From the NCBI RefSeq assembly GCF_004348415.1, contig NZ_SMKI01000005.1, positions 1 to 39,070 of the forward strand: a stretch of 39,070 nt of DNA, given 5' to 3'. The stretch's first letter is position 1. Each line of letters begins with the position of its first letter. A program made the translations under genes and the position numbers. Source of the DNA: Streptomyces hainanensis (GTDB taxonomy: Bacteria > Actinomycetota > Actinomycetes > Streptomycetales > Streptomycetaceae). Shown in pieces: positions 23,706 through 31,764 of this stretch. The notes under the pieces are model-generated. The model saw only the letters and a list, made by a program, of their open reading frames with translations, had not been told where the DNA came from and made no database searches.

Positions 23706-23752
23706 GGCCGGTACCGGGCCGGTCGGTACGAGTCGAGGCCCCCGCCGTACGG
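23706..23752. repeat. Dispersed repeat, copy B
   Basis: This is the second copy of the 47-base repeat at 22904-22950, about 800 bases away and in the same orientation. Its right half is part of the terminator at 23735-23762. The two copies bracket the toxin-antitoxin-like pair. Confidence 0.7.
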
Positions 23753-23762
23753 CGGGGGCCTC
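23735..23762 (-). terminator. Intrinsic terminator of the XRE/DUF397 operon
   Basis: GAGGCCCCCGCCG (23735-23747) and CGGCGGGGGCCTC (23750-23762) are perfect 13-base arms around TA. It lies 14 bases after the DUF397 stop on the minus strand. Confidence 0.8.
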
Positions 23763-23776
23763 GTGGTTGTCGGCGG

Positions 23777-23968
23777 TCAGCGGGTAGAGGCGTAGGTGAG
23801 GAACGCGGACCAGGTGGTGGGGGAGGTGCTGAACCGGGGGCCGTCCGCGAGCTTGGAGTCGCGGACGTGCACGGCGTCGGCGCACGTCGCCACCTCGACG
23901 CAGGCGCCGCCCTCGTTGTCGCTGTAGCTGGACTTGAACCAGGCGAGCTCGGACGCCTCGTTGCTCAT
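23777..23968 (-). CDS. DUF397 protein
   Basis: 63 residues. Typical DUF397: ELAWFKSSYSDNEGGACVEVA, then VHVRDSKLADGPRF and WSAFLTY. In Streptomyces these small proteins pair with WhiJ-like XRE regulators and modulate development, as shown for the whiJ locus. The ATG overlaps the stop of the XRE gene (ATGA), so the two are translationally coupled. A strong terminator follows. Confidence 0.93.
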   Translation of the reverse strand: MSNEASELAWFKSSYSDNEGGACVEVATCADAVHVRDSKLADGPRFSTSPTTWSAFLTYASTR

Positions 23969-24837
23969 AGTTCTCCCAGTAGCTTCTCGATCAGCTCCGT
24001 GGACTCCCGGAAGTTGAGAGCCTGTGCTCGGATACTTCCATATCGTGCCGCCATCAGACGCACCTGTTCCACGTCGCTGATCAGCCGATTGTGGCCGTGG
24101 GATTCCGTGTAGGCGAGCTGCGGCTTGCTCTTGGGAGTGAGCAGGATGAAGGGGCCGGTCAGGCCCGGATGATGTTGCTGCGCGATCGGCATGATCTGAA
24201 GCTCCGTGCCGGGGAGTTCGGCGGCGCGGAGCAGATTGAGGAGCTGACCGCGATGGACTTCGTCGCCGCCGAGCTGTCGGCGGAGGACCACTTCCTCGAT
24301 GACGAAACTCGTCTTCGGCGGCGGCCAGTTGTGCAGGATCTTCTGGCGCTCGATCCGGTCAGCGACGAGTACGTCGATGTCCTCTTTGGCGTACGGCGGC
24401 TGCCGAACCCCGTACAACGCGCGCGCGTACGGCTCGGTCTGGAGTAGTCCGGGAATCACCATCGTGCTGTACTCGTGAATCTCGACCGCGCCGCCCTCAA
24501 GCTTGGCGAACTTGCGGAACCAGGACGGGTGGCGGGCCCTGGCCTTGCTGCGGGCCTTTTCGAGGTCGTCGCTGACGGCGACCAGCATGCCCTCGGCGCG
24601 GAACAGCTTGTCGGCCGCGAGGAGCATTTCGGGGGAGGCGACGCGGCGGCCGCTCTCGACCGAAGAGAGCATGTCCACACCGTAGTTGAGCGCTGCGGCC
24701 GCCTCCGGCTGGCTCAGGCCGGCCCGTTCTCGGGCGCGCTTGAACATCTTGCCGACCGCCCGGATGAAATCGCGCGCGCCGTCGTTGTCCTCGGGGAGTT
24801 CCGCCTCGGCATCTGGTTGCTCGGCCATGCCCACCAT
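23965..24837 (-). CDS. WhiJ-like XRE regulator with DUF5753
   Basis: 290 residues. The XRE HTH is at about 30-85 (FKRARERAGLSQPEAAAALNYGVDMLSSVESGRRVASPEMLLAADKLF). DUF5753 follows from about 115 to 285, beginning EIHEYSTMVIPGLLQTEPYARAL and ending RLMAARYGSIRAQAL. These regulators act with DUF397 partners in Streptomyces development and antibiotic control. The start is uncertain: ATG at 24837, GTG at 24834 or ATG at 24828; AGGG lies just before the first. It is divergent from an ATPase gene, giving the common WhiJ/DUF397/ATPase trio. Confidence 0.92.
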   Translation of the reverse strand: MVGMAEQPDAEAELPEDNDGARDFIRAVGKMFKRARERAGLSQPEAAAALNYGVDMLSSVESGRRVASPEMLLAADKLFRAEGMLVAVSDDLEKARSKARARHPSWFRKFAKLEGGAVEIHEYSTMVIPGLLQTEPYARALYGVRQPPYAKEDIDVLVADRIERQKILHNWPPPKTSFVIEEVVLRRQLGGDEVHRGQLLNLLRAAELPGTELQIMPIAQQHHPGLTGPFILLTPKSKPQLAYTESHGHNRLISDVEQVRLMAARYGSIRAQALNFRESTELIEKLLGEL

Positions 24838-24924
24838 ATTTCCCTGCTTCGTCGCCGTGACCACGGACTTGTGACGAGCCGTGGTCGTACCCGGACGGTG
24901 AGTACCGGGTGTTGTGGGGGTCAG

Positions 24925-24949
24925 CCTAGGTGGGTATGACGACCCTAGG
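24925..24949. promoter_or_regulatory. Repeated CCTAGG in divergent promoter
   Basis: CCTAGG occurs at 24925-24930 and 24944-24949, with GGGT and ACCC as inner arms, forming an imperfect dyad. It lies just before the ATPase gene and 88 bases before the XRE gene. The second copy overlaps the ATPase ribosome site. An operator for the XRE protein is possible. Confidence 0.35.
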
Positions 24950-24952
24950 GGC

Positions 24953-25363
24953 ATGACAGTTGAATTTTCCGCTCAACCGCGCGTTTTCGTGCAGCACTTT
25001 GCTCCCACGCGCCGGTCTGTGCGCCTCGCACATCGACTCGCAATTCATCAACTTGGTATGTGGGGTCATTCGCCCGGGAGCCCGCTTTGTGCTGTGGCCG
25101 GGGCGATGGTCCATGAGCTGGCCGCCTTTGCCGTTTTCTCCGGCCCGGGGGTGGGCCGCGGATTCCAGCTTCGGCTTCGGCAGCCGGGTCTAGCGGGGGC
25201 ACTACGCATCGAAGTACGCGACGCACGCGGCGATTTCCGTCAACCGCCGTGGACGCGTGGTCGCGGTCTGCAGCTCGTTGTGGCGCGGGCCAAGGTCTGG
25301 GGGTTCACGGATCAACGCGGCGTCGGCCGGACGTTTTGGGCCGAGTTGGAAGAGATCGAATAG
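24953..25363 (+). CDS. Degenerate HATPase (anti-sigma-like) protein
   Basis: 136 residues. The fold matches the RsbW/SpoIIAB-type GHKL ATPases of Streptomyces: a start with TRRSVRLAHRLAIHQL, AVAGAMVHELAAFAV for the N-box, LRIEVRDARGDF for G1 and RGRGLQLVVARAKVWGF for the lid region. The N-box asparagine, usual in ELVTNA, is replaced by Phe, and the DxGxG motif is reduced, so ATP or Mg2+ binding may be lost. It probably acts as a binding partner in the WhiJ/DUF397 system. The start ATG at 24953 follows AGGGGC. Confidence 0.82.
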   Translation: MTVEFSAQPRVFVQHFAPTRRSVRLAHRLAIHQLGMWGHSPGSPLCAVAGAMVHELAAFAVFSGPGVGRGFQLRLRQPGLAGALRIEVRDARGDFRQPPWTRGRGLQLVVARAKVWGFTDQRGVGRTFWAELEEIE

Positions 25364-25365
25364 AC

Positions 25366-25542
25366 ATGAGTACGCAGCAGCACGGTGGCGAGGAGCCCAG
25401 AGGGCAACAACAGGACGAGGAGTCGGGCCAGTCGGGCTCGACGCAGGAACAGGACAGCCCGACGCTGCAACGACTGCGGCAGCGGGTGCGCGAGGTCAAC
25501 GCGCAGAGCGAGGCCAACGCGCTGGCGAAGGGCGGGTGGTGA
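25366..25542 (+). CDS. Small Gln/Glu-rich protein
   Basis: 58 residues, beginning two bases after the ATPase stop, so probably co-translated. The first half is Gln/Glu/Ser-rich and probably disordered; the second half (SPTLQRLRQRVREVNAQSEA) is a likely amphipathic helix. I do not recognise a family. Its place beside the ATPase suggests an accessory partner in that system. Confidence 0.6.
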   Translation: MSTQQHGGEEPRGQQQDEESGQSGSTQEQDSPTLQRLRQRVREVNAQSEANALAKGGW

Positions 25543-25604
25543 GCGACGCCTTACGCACCGCTGTTCGCGTGGTACGGTCGGTGACCGATCAGCAGAAAAA
25601 CTGA

Positions 25605-25633
25605 ACCCCGGCGACGCGCCAACGTCCCGGGGT
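25605..25633 (+). other. Strong leader hairpin before HTH gene
   Basis: ACCCCGG (25605-25611) pairs with CCGGGGT (25627-25633) and, above a bulged C, GACG (25613-25616) pairs with CGTC (25623-25626) around a CGCCAA loop. It lies 26 bases before the ATG at 25659. It is preceded by a possible promoter (TTACGC 25551-25556, TACGGT 25573-25578, 16-base spacer) and by GGTCGGTGACC, itself a dyad. It could be an RNA regulatory element or a protein site; there is no T-run. Confidence 0.5.
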
Positions 25634-25658
25634 GTGGCACAAGGAGTAAGCCCTCCCG

Positions 25659-26537
25659 ATGCAGGTTCATCGTAGCCGCCATGCGAGCGGATTCACCGTA
25701 CTTCCCAACTCCCTGTTGCAGGACCGGCGGTTGTCCTACACCGCCAAGGGGCTGTTGGTCGACCTGCTCTCCCGGCCCGATGGCTGGTCGGAGGACGGTC
25801 GGCGGATGGCCGACACCAGTCCGCAGGGCCGCCTCGCGGTCGCCAGAGCGCTTCGCGAGCTCACCGCACTCGCCTACTACCGAGTTGACCGGGTCCGTCG
25901 GGACGACGGCACTCTCGTCAGCGAATCGCACGTCTTCGACACTCCGCAGCGAGAACCGGGTGTCATCCGTCCGAGTTCCGGTGGACCGACCACCGACGCG
26001 CCGGGCGGTAACCCCATAAAGAACCCAGACAGAGAACCCACCCTCCCCGAGCCGGTGATCGAGGCCGAAGTCGAGGTCGAGGTGGGAGCGGAGCACGTCG
26101 AAGCGGTCGACACGCTGTTCCGGGTGGTGCGCGCCGAACCGCGGCTGCGGCTCGGTACGGCCGAGGCGAAGGCCCTCGCGCCGCTGGTGGGCGCGTGGTT
26201 GGCGCGCGGGTTCGGCGAACGGGAGCTCACGGTCGCGTTGCTCAGCGGGTTGCCCGAACCTGTGCACTCCGCGCCGGCGTTACTGCGCGACCGACTGGTG
26301 CGGAAGCTGCCGCCCGCGCCGCCTCCCGAACGTGCGACACGGCGTTGGGTGGAGTGCGACGAGTGCGGCCGGCCGACGCCGCAGGCGGGCATCTGCCGTG
26401 CCTGTGCGGGCCTCGGAGACCGGAGCGCGGAGTACGTGCAACGAGCCGATGCCGCCATACGCGGTCTGGCGAAGGTGCGTGCCGCCCTGCGCGGAACCAG
26501 CCCTGGCGGGGTGGCTCTCGGTGTGGCACGAAGCTGA
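25659..26537 (+). CDS. HTH protein with C-terminal zinc ribbon
   Basis: 292 residues. The N-terminal part resembles the winged-helix proteins common on Streptomyces chromosomes and plasmids: FTVLPNSLLQDRRLSYTAKGLLVDLLSRPDGW and ALRELTALAYYRVDRVRRDDGTL. Pro/Glu-rich linker residues follow at about 105-145, then a helical domain and a zinc ribbon CxxC-N10-CxxC (CDECGRPTPQAGICRACAG). These features suit a DNA-binding protein, perhaps a replication or mobile-element regulator; that is inference. Spacing from AAGGAG to the ATG is long (12 bases). A leader hairpin precedes it. Confidence 0.78.
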   Translation: MQVHRSRHASGFTVLPNSLLQDRRLSYTAKGLLVDLLSRPDGWSEDGRRMADTSPQGRLAVARALRELTALAYYRVDRVRRDDGTLVSESHVFDTPQREPGVIRPSSGGPTTDAPGGNPIKNPDREPTLPEPVIEAEVEVEVGAEHVEAVDTLFRVVRAEPRLRLGTAEAKALAPLVGAWLARGFGERELTVALLSGLPEPVHSAPALLRDRLVRKLPPAPPPERATRRWVECDECGRPTPQAGICRACAGLGDRSAEYVQRADAAIRGLAKVRAALRGTSPGGVALGVARS

Positions 26538-26621
26538 CCTGGGCAGTCTCTGTCGCTCGAATGGGCGAACTTGATCCGAATGCTTGTCTTTGGGTGCGAT
26601 TGAGTGCTTACCGTCCGTCTC

Positions 26622-27552
26622 GTGAGTGAACAACACACCCAACAGTCCCACCCGGCCGACGCGATCGACGTCAACGACTTTGTGTACGCGGCGACGGGCT
26701 CCCGCGTCCGCCGTCTGACGATGCCGGACGGCGAGCACTGGTTCCCCGCAGTGGACGTGGCCAAGGAGTTGGGCTACGCCAACACCCGCCAGGCGATCGC
26801 GTTCCACGTCGCGCCGGAGTACACCGCTCGTCTCGACGAAGTTGCACGAGGCGTCTATACAGTAGACGCTTCCTGCAAAATTGCAGGTCACGGGCTCATG
26901 AAGTCCATGCGGATGGTGAATCTCAACGGCCTCGTGGCGCTCGTCAACGGATGCACCAAGCCAGGTGCGCAGGCGTTCAAGGCGTGGGTCTCGGACGTGG
27001 TCGTCACGGTCCAGCGCGAGGGGTCCTACTCCCTGCGGAAGGCCGAGGTCCAGCCGGCCGAGCCCGGGGCACCCGTCGTCTACGCGATGCCGCAGCAGGT
27101 CGCCGACGTCATCGTGCGGCTGGAGGAGCAGAACCTTCGCATCGATCAGCGGCTGGCGGCTTCAGAGGAGGAGGCCAACCGGGCGCGATGGGAGGGGGGT
27201 CGCCGCGATCCAGTCCATCGCGCAGAGTGTGTCGCGCCTGGCGGACTCATGGGGGCAGCTGCCACGACAGTCGGTCGGCTCGCGTCACGTCTCCACCAGC
27301 GCCAGCGAGTTGCTCGCCTCCTGGCGAGCTCGGCTCACGGTCACGGAGGACGTGTGGGCGGTGGCCGTCGTATTGGCGCCGGCGTTGGCCGAGCACGGTG
27401 AGGCCCGGTACAGCATCGAGGAGATCGCCGCCAGCACCGGCCTCACGACAGCACGCGTGCATGACTGTCTCCGTTTCCTGCTGAAGAGGCAGTGCATCCG
27501 CCAGATCGGCTCGGTCCGCAACACGCCCGTCTACGGTGTGCACCACGCTTAG
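26622..27552 (+). pseudogene. Frameshifted BRO-N antirepressor-like gene
   Basis: The first frame, from GTG at 26622, encodes a BRO-N domain: GEHWFPAVDVAKELGYANTR, and MVNLNGLVALVNGCTKPGAQAFKAWVSDVV. Near 27199, after EEANRARWE, the frame runs into non-protein-like sequence. In the +1 frame the protein continues as GVAAIQSIAQSVSRLADSWGQL and a winged helix YSIEEIAASTGLTTARVHDCL to the stop at 27550-27552. Removing one G from the six-G run at 27194-27199 gives a 309-residue protein. BRO-N proteins are phage-type antirepressors. It could be a mutation, slippage control or a sequence error. Confidence 0.78.
27194..27199 (+). other. Six-G run at frameshift point
   Basis: The run lies exactly where the BRO-N frame changes. 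Five G would keep the gene in frame; six break it. Confidence 0.8.
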
Positions 27553-27599
27553 GGGTCCTCAGCCGGGGGGCGAGCAACTCGCAGCGCGACTGTGCGACG

Positions 27600-28256
27600 T
27601 CACGCTCGCAGGTAGGGGGCGAAGTGTTCGGCCACCGTCGACGCCACCGCCGCCGCGTCGAGAGTGCCGTCGACCTCGATGACGCGGATGCCGAGTCGGC
27701 GGGCCTGCCGCGCCGCGTCCTCGGCGATCAGGTGGTCACGGGCGACGCGGTTGGCCTGGGCGCGGGCTGGGTCGCTGACCGGGACGTCCAGGGCGCCGGC
27801 GCGCGGGTAGGTGCGGAGCTGGTGCCGCCGGAACTCCTCGGTGGGAACGAGGACGACCATGCGTCGCGGTGAGTCGAGCAGCGGTGCGACCAGTTCGGGG
27901 CGCAGCCCCCATCCCTCGGCGATCGCCGGGCGGCCGGTGAACAGCGCACGCAGGTCGTCCAACGCCCATGCGAAGCGGACCGGGAAGCCGGCCAGCGCCT
28001 CGGTGGCCATCTCCTCCGGACTCCGGTTCACCCAGACCTGGTCGGGGGGCGGATCCTCGACCGGCTCCCCGCGAGCGACCCGCAGCGCGATCCGGCGGTC
28101 CTGGTGGCCGCGGGCGTCGTGGTAGTCGTAGTGGTACACCGTCAACCCGTGCTCGTGGGCGACGAGTTCGGACACCGTGGTCTTGCCGGCCCACTGCGCG
28201 CCGCCGATCCACAGCATGCGGCTCAGGCTGCCGTGCGGGTCCCACATCTCGGGCAT
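27600..28256 (-). CDS. P-loop nucleotide kinase-like protein
   Basis: 218 residues. The Walker A motif GGAQWAGKT is at 18-26. VYHYDYHDARG follows as in small-molecule kinases, and a lid region RRHQLRTYP contains Arg residues. The last part IRVIEVDGTLDAAAVASTVAEHF is typical of AAA_33/uridine-kinase-like proteins. The substrate is unknown. I choose the ATG at 28256, with GGGAGG 6 bases upstream; the ATG at 28262 directly abuts this site. It converges with the BRO-N gene. Confidence 0.8.
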   Translation of the reverse strand: MPEMWDPHGSLSRMLWIGGAQWAGKTTVSELVAHEHGLTVYHYDYHDARGHQDRRIALRVARGEPVEDPPPDQVWVNRSPEEMATEALAGFPVRFAWALDDLRALFTGRPAIAEGWGLRPELVAPLLDSPRRMVVLVPTEEFRRHQLRTYPRAGALDVPVSDPARAQANRVARDHLIAEDAARQARRLGIRVIEVDGTLDAAAVASTVAEHFAPYLRA

Positions 28257-28399
28257 CGACATCCTCCCCTCGGCCGGCGGCGCGGTCGGCGCCACCTGGC
28301 GACGAGTCTCCTGGCTTCATCGCCGAAATCACAGTCTTGTTCTTGCGAAGTGGCTGGTAGAGAGTGGGAACGAGGGGGCACGGCGGAGTGACGGTCCCG

Positions 28400-28495
28400 T
28401 CAGCCGGCCAGGCGTTCCAGCAGCAGGGAGCCGCCGGTCGCGATCATCAGCGCGCCGCAGGCGCGCACGACCGCGCGGGCGGTGGAGGGGCGTGG
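28400..28495 (-). pseudogene. Possible C-terminal remnant of LysE-type transporter
   Basis: In a gene-free stretch (28257-28655), one minus-strand frame ends in TARAVVRACGALMIATGGSLLLERLAG and a stop at 28400. This resembles the last transmembrane helix and tail of LysE/RhtB exporters. Upstream in the same frame the sequence is not membrane-like, and no start is credible. It is probably a deletion relic. The rest of the gap shows no gene; the palindrome at 28585-28596 is listed separately. Confidence 0.35.
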
Positions 28496-28584
28496 TGGCC
28501 GAGCGGTAGCCGGCTGCCTGGCATCCCGAGGTTCGTGCGGCGGGTCTGGACAGACGTCACGGCCGATGCTGTCATGCCCACGTC

Positions 28585-28596
28585 TACATCGATGTA
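28585..28596. promoter_or_regulatory. Perfect palindrome TACATCGATGTA
   Basis: A perfect 12-base palindrome 60 bases before the GH2 start. Its size and CG-centred symmetry suit LacI-family sugar repressors that control glycosidase genes in actinobacteria. No regulator gene is nearby. Confidence 0.5.
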
Positions 28597-28655
28597 ACGA
28601 CACCGGACCAGCTCACGTTCACGGCACCTCGTTTCCCCCGATCCGAAAGGCCAAC

Positions 28656-30953
28656 GTGCGCACGAAACCGATCCCCTTACGGCCCGGCACCGCAGGACTG
28701 GTCCTGGCCGCGCTGCTCGCGAGCCTGCTGCCGCTGTTCGCCGCCGTCCCGGCGGCGCACGCCGCGGAGTGGGCGCCCGGCACGCCCCCACTCACCACCC
28801 CCTGGACCGACCAGGTGTCCCCCGACAACGCCCTGCCCGAGTACCCGAGGCCGCAGCTGACCAGGCCCGACTGGCGCAACCTCAACGGCCTGTGGGAGTG
28901 GGAACCGGCGGCCGCCGGCGAAGCCCCGCCCACCGGCCGCACGTTGGAACGCGAGATCCTCGTGCCCTACCCCGTGGAGTCGGCGCTCTCCGGCATCCAG
29001 GAGGCGCACGACCGCATGTGGTACCGGCGCGACTTCACCGTGCCCGCCGACTGGTCGAACCGCCGCGTCCTGCTCAACTTCGACGCCGTCGACTGGCGCG
29101 CCGAGGTCTGGGTCAACGGCCGCGCGATCGGCGACCACGAGGGCGGCTACGACCGGTTCTCCTTCGACATCACCGACGCCCTGCGCGCCGGCGACAACGA
29201 ACTCGTCGTCGGCGTGTACGACCCGACCGACACCGGCGGCCAGGCGCTCGGCAAGCAGCGGAACGACCCCTCGGGCATCTTCTACACCTCCGCCTCCGGC
29301 ATCTGGCAGACGGTCTGGCTGGAACCCGTGGCCAGGGCGCACGTCACCCGCCTGGACATCACCCCCGACCTCCCGGGCGAGCGCGCCCTGGTGCGGGTGA
29401 ACACGTCCGGCGCGGCCGGCACCACCGTGCGCGTCACCGCCCGGGACGGAGACACGGTGGTGGGCACCGCCACGGGGGCGCCGGGCGCCGAGATCGCCGT
29501 TCCCGTGCCCGACGCGCGGCTCTGGTCGCCCGACGACCCGTTCCTGTACGACCTGGACGTGAGCCTCACCTCGGGGAACCGGACCAGGGACGCCGTCACC
29601 GGCTACTTCGGGATGCGGTCCATCGGCAAGGCCATGGTCGACGGCGTGCTGCGACCGGTGCTCAACGGCGAGCCCGTCTTCCAGATGGGCACCCTCGACC
29701 AGGGCTACTGGCCCGACGGCATCTACACCGCCCCGACGGACGAGGCCCTGCGGTTCGACCTCCAGGCCCACGTCGACCTCGGCTTCAACACCGTCCGCAA
29801 GCACGTCAAGGTCGAGCCCGACCGCTGGTACTACTGGGCCGACCGGCTCGGCCTGATGGTGCTCCAGGACATGCCGGCGATGTCCCGCGAGCCGTCGGCC
29901 GCCGACCGCGTCCAGTACGAGCACGAGTTGCGCGAGATGGTCGACCAACACCGCAGCTTCCCGTCGGTGTTGGAGTGGATCCCGTTCAACGAGGGCTGGG
30001 GCCAGTACGACGCGGGGCGGATCGCCGACGAGGTGAAGAGCTGGGACCCGTCCCGCCTGGTGACCGCCGCGTCCGGCTGGCACGACCCGGGCAACGGCGA
30101 CGTCGTCGACTCGCACATCTACGTCGGCCCCGGCCATCCCACCGGGCCGAGCGACACCCGCATCTCGGCGCTCGGCGAGTACGGCGGGCTCGGTCTGCGG
30201 GTACCCGAGCACGAGTGGAGCCCGGGCAACGGCTTCGGCTACGAGATGGTCGCCGACGCGCAGGAACTCACCGACCGCTACATCGGCCTGCTGGCCGGTG
30301 TCCAGCAACTCCAGCGCAACAACGGCCTGTCCCGCGCCATCTACACCGAGATCACCGATGTGGAGAACGAGGTCAACGGCCTGTGGACGTACGACCGCCG
30401 GGTGCGCAAGGTCGACGGTGCCCGGGTCGCCGCCGCCCACGCCGACCTGCTCGCCGGCCGGCCGATCGGCGGCCGCGCCGAACCGCCCGCCGGGACCTGG
30501 CAGTCCCTGCGCGTCACCACCCCGGGGTACACCGACCGCTACCTGCGGCACCAGGACGCCCTGGCGTTCACCGCCCAGGTCGACGCCGCCAGCCCCGAGT
30601 TGCTGCGGCGGGACGCCACCTGGCGCCTCGTGCCCGGCCTGGCGGACCCGACCTGCTACTCCGTCGAGTCCCTCAACTACCCGGGCGAGTACCTGCGCCA
30701 CCGCGCGTCCCGCGTGGAAAGGACCGGCGGTGACGGGTCCCTGCTCTTCCACGAGGACGCCACCTGGTGCGCCGTGCCGGGACTGAGCGGCACCGGCGTG
30801 TCGTTCCGCTCGTACAACTACCCGCACCGCTACCTGCGGCACTACGACTCGGAACTCTGGCTCGCCGCCAACGGCGGACCGCAGCCGTACGACAACCGGC
30901 AGTCCTTCCGCGAGGACGCCAGCTGGGACATCGCGCCCCCCTGGGCCGGCTGA
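28656..30953 (+). CDS. Secreted GH2 glycosidase with AbfB-like domain
   Basis: 765 residues. The Sec signal peptide ends near 36 (AHA/AEW). A GH2 sugar-binding beta domain (about 55-230), an immunoglobulin-like domain (about 235-330) and a TIM barrel (about 335-600) follow. Glu446 in PFNEGWGQ is the likely acid/base and Glu508 in LGEYGG the likely nucleophile. The end (about 615-765) is an AbfB-type beta-trefoil with repeats such as YLRHQDALAF, YLRHRASRVE and YLRHYDSELW that bind arabinofuranose side chains. It probably trims an arabinose-decorated plant polymer outside the cell; the exact glycoside is unknown. The GTG at 28656 follows GAAAGG. Confidence 0.9.
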   Translation: MRTKPIPLRPGTAGLVLAALLASLLPLFAAVPAAHAAEWAPGTPPLTTPWTDQVSPDNALPEYPRPQLTRPDWRNLNGLWEWEPAAAGEAPPTGRTLEREILVPYPVESALSGIQEAHDRMWYRRDFTVPADWSNRRVLLNFDAVDWRAEVWVNGRAIGDHEGGYDRFSFDITDALRAGDNELVVGVYDPTDTGGQALGKQRNDPSGIFYTSASGIWQTVWLEPVARAHVTRLDITPDLPGERALVRVNTSGAAGTTVRVTARDGDTVVGTATGAPGAEIAVPVPDARLWSPDDPFLYDLDVSLTSGNRTRDAVTGYFGMRSIGKAMVDGVLRPVLNGEPVFQMGTLDQGYWPDGIYTAPTDEALRFDLQAHVDLGFNTVRKHVKVEPDRWYYWADRLGLMVLQDMPAMSREPSAADRVQYEHELREMVDQHRSFPSVLEWIPFNEGWGQYDAGRIADEVKSWDPSRLVTAASGWHDPGNGDVVDSHIYVGPGHPTGPSDTRISALGEYGGLGLRVPEHEWSPGNGFGYEMVADAQELTDRYIGLLAGVQQLQRNNGLSRAIYTEITDVENEVNGLWTYDRRVRKVDGARVAAAHADLLAGRPIGGRAEPPAGTWQSLRVTTPGYTDRYLRHQDALAFTAQVDAASPELLRRDATWRLVPGLADPTCYSVESLNYPGEYLRHRASRVERTGGDGSLLFHEDATWCAVPGLSGTGVSFRSYNYPHRYLRHYDSELWLAANGGPQPYDNRQSFREDASWDIAPPWAG

Positions 30954-30983
30954 ACCGACCCGTCGCGACGGGCACGACGCCGT

Positions 30984-31011
30984 GACGGCCGGCCTTCCCG
31001 GGCCGGCCGTC
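30984..31011. terminator. Intrinsic terminator
   Basis: GACGGCCGGCC (30984-30994) and GGCCGGCCGTC (31001-31011) form a perfect 11-bp stem around TTCCCG. It lies between the converging GH2 and DinB genes and can end both. Confidence 0.78.
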
Positions 31012-31040
31012 GCGGCCGTCGCGGCCTTCCGCAACGCGCT

Positions 31041-31577
31041 TCAGCGTGGCGCGGCGGCCGCGGCGTGCAGCCGGAGCACGTAGCCGATCTCGCTGACGTT
31101 CTTGGCGAGTTCGAAGTTCACCCAGGCGGCGATGTCGACCAGCCGCATGCCCTCGCCCCACGGGAGGGTCGCGGTGCGCTCGGTGGAGTCGAGGTCGGCG
31201 TCGGTGAGGGTCTGGAGCCTCGCGCGCCAGTCGTCCCTGAGCTCGCGCAGCCACGCGGTGGTGGCGGCGGCGTCGCCCGGCCAGGCGATCTCCTCGCGCT
31301 CGGGGGCGCCGTCGCCGAAGCAGTGGCCGAGGGTGGTGGTCCACCAGAAGCCGATGTGCCAGGTCAGCCACCCGATCGAGGTGGCCGGCACCGGCTCGGG
31401 CTCGGGCACCTGCCAGTCGGCGACCCAGCGGCCTGCCTCGTCCTGGCGGACGGTCCAGGAGTCGGGGTTGGGCACGAAGTGGCAGGCGGCGTCGTCGATC
31501 TGCGGCAGGTGATAGTCGAGGAGGGCCCAGACCATGTCGAGCTGGCCGGTCAGGAGGGCCACACGGGGTGTCGTCAC
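31041..31577 (-). CDS. DinB-family protein
   Basis: 178 residues from the GTG at 31577. It has a DinB-like four-helix bundle: LLTGQLDMVWALLDYHLPQIDD, then SIGWLTWHIGFWWTTTLGHCF with the central metal His, and LVDIAAWVNFELAKNVSEIGYVLRLHA at the end. The late third metal His appears shifted or replaced (WVNFELAKN), so metal binding may differ. There is no strong ribosome site, so the start is uncertain. The function is unknown. Confidence 0.78.
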   Translation of the reverse strand: MTTPRVALLTGQLDMVWALLDYHLPQIDDAACHFVPNPDSWTVRQDEAGRWVADWQVPEPEPVPATSIGWLTWHIGFWWTTTLGHCFGDGAPEREEIAWPGDAAATTAWLRELRDDWRARLQTLTDADLDSTERTATLPWGEGMRLVDIAAWVNFELAKNVSEIGYVLRLHAAAAAPR

Positions 31578-31764
31578 GAGCCGCGAGCCTGACAGGGCGG
31601 CCCGAAGCGCCGCAAACGAATTCGGCGCGTCACCCTTGACGGCCGGACGGGCGGTGCGCCCAGGGTGGTCCGAGTTAGCCTGCGTGGCACGGGTGAAGTG
31701 CCCGGGCCGGGGCGAGCCCGCTCTCGTGCCGCGCTGATCAGGGCCGAAGGGAAGGGAAGCTCGC

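Noticed and set aside
23777..27552. An integrated conjugative element or prophage
   Set aside because: XRE, BRO-N and HTH genes hint at it, but there is no integrase, transfer gene, att repeat or tRNA.
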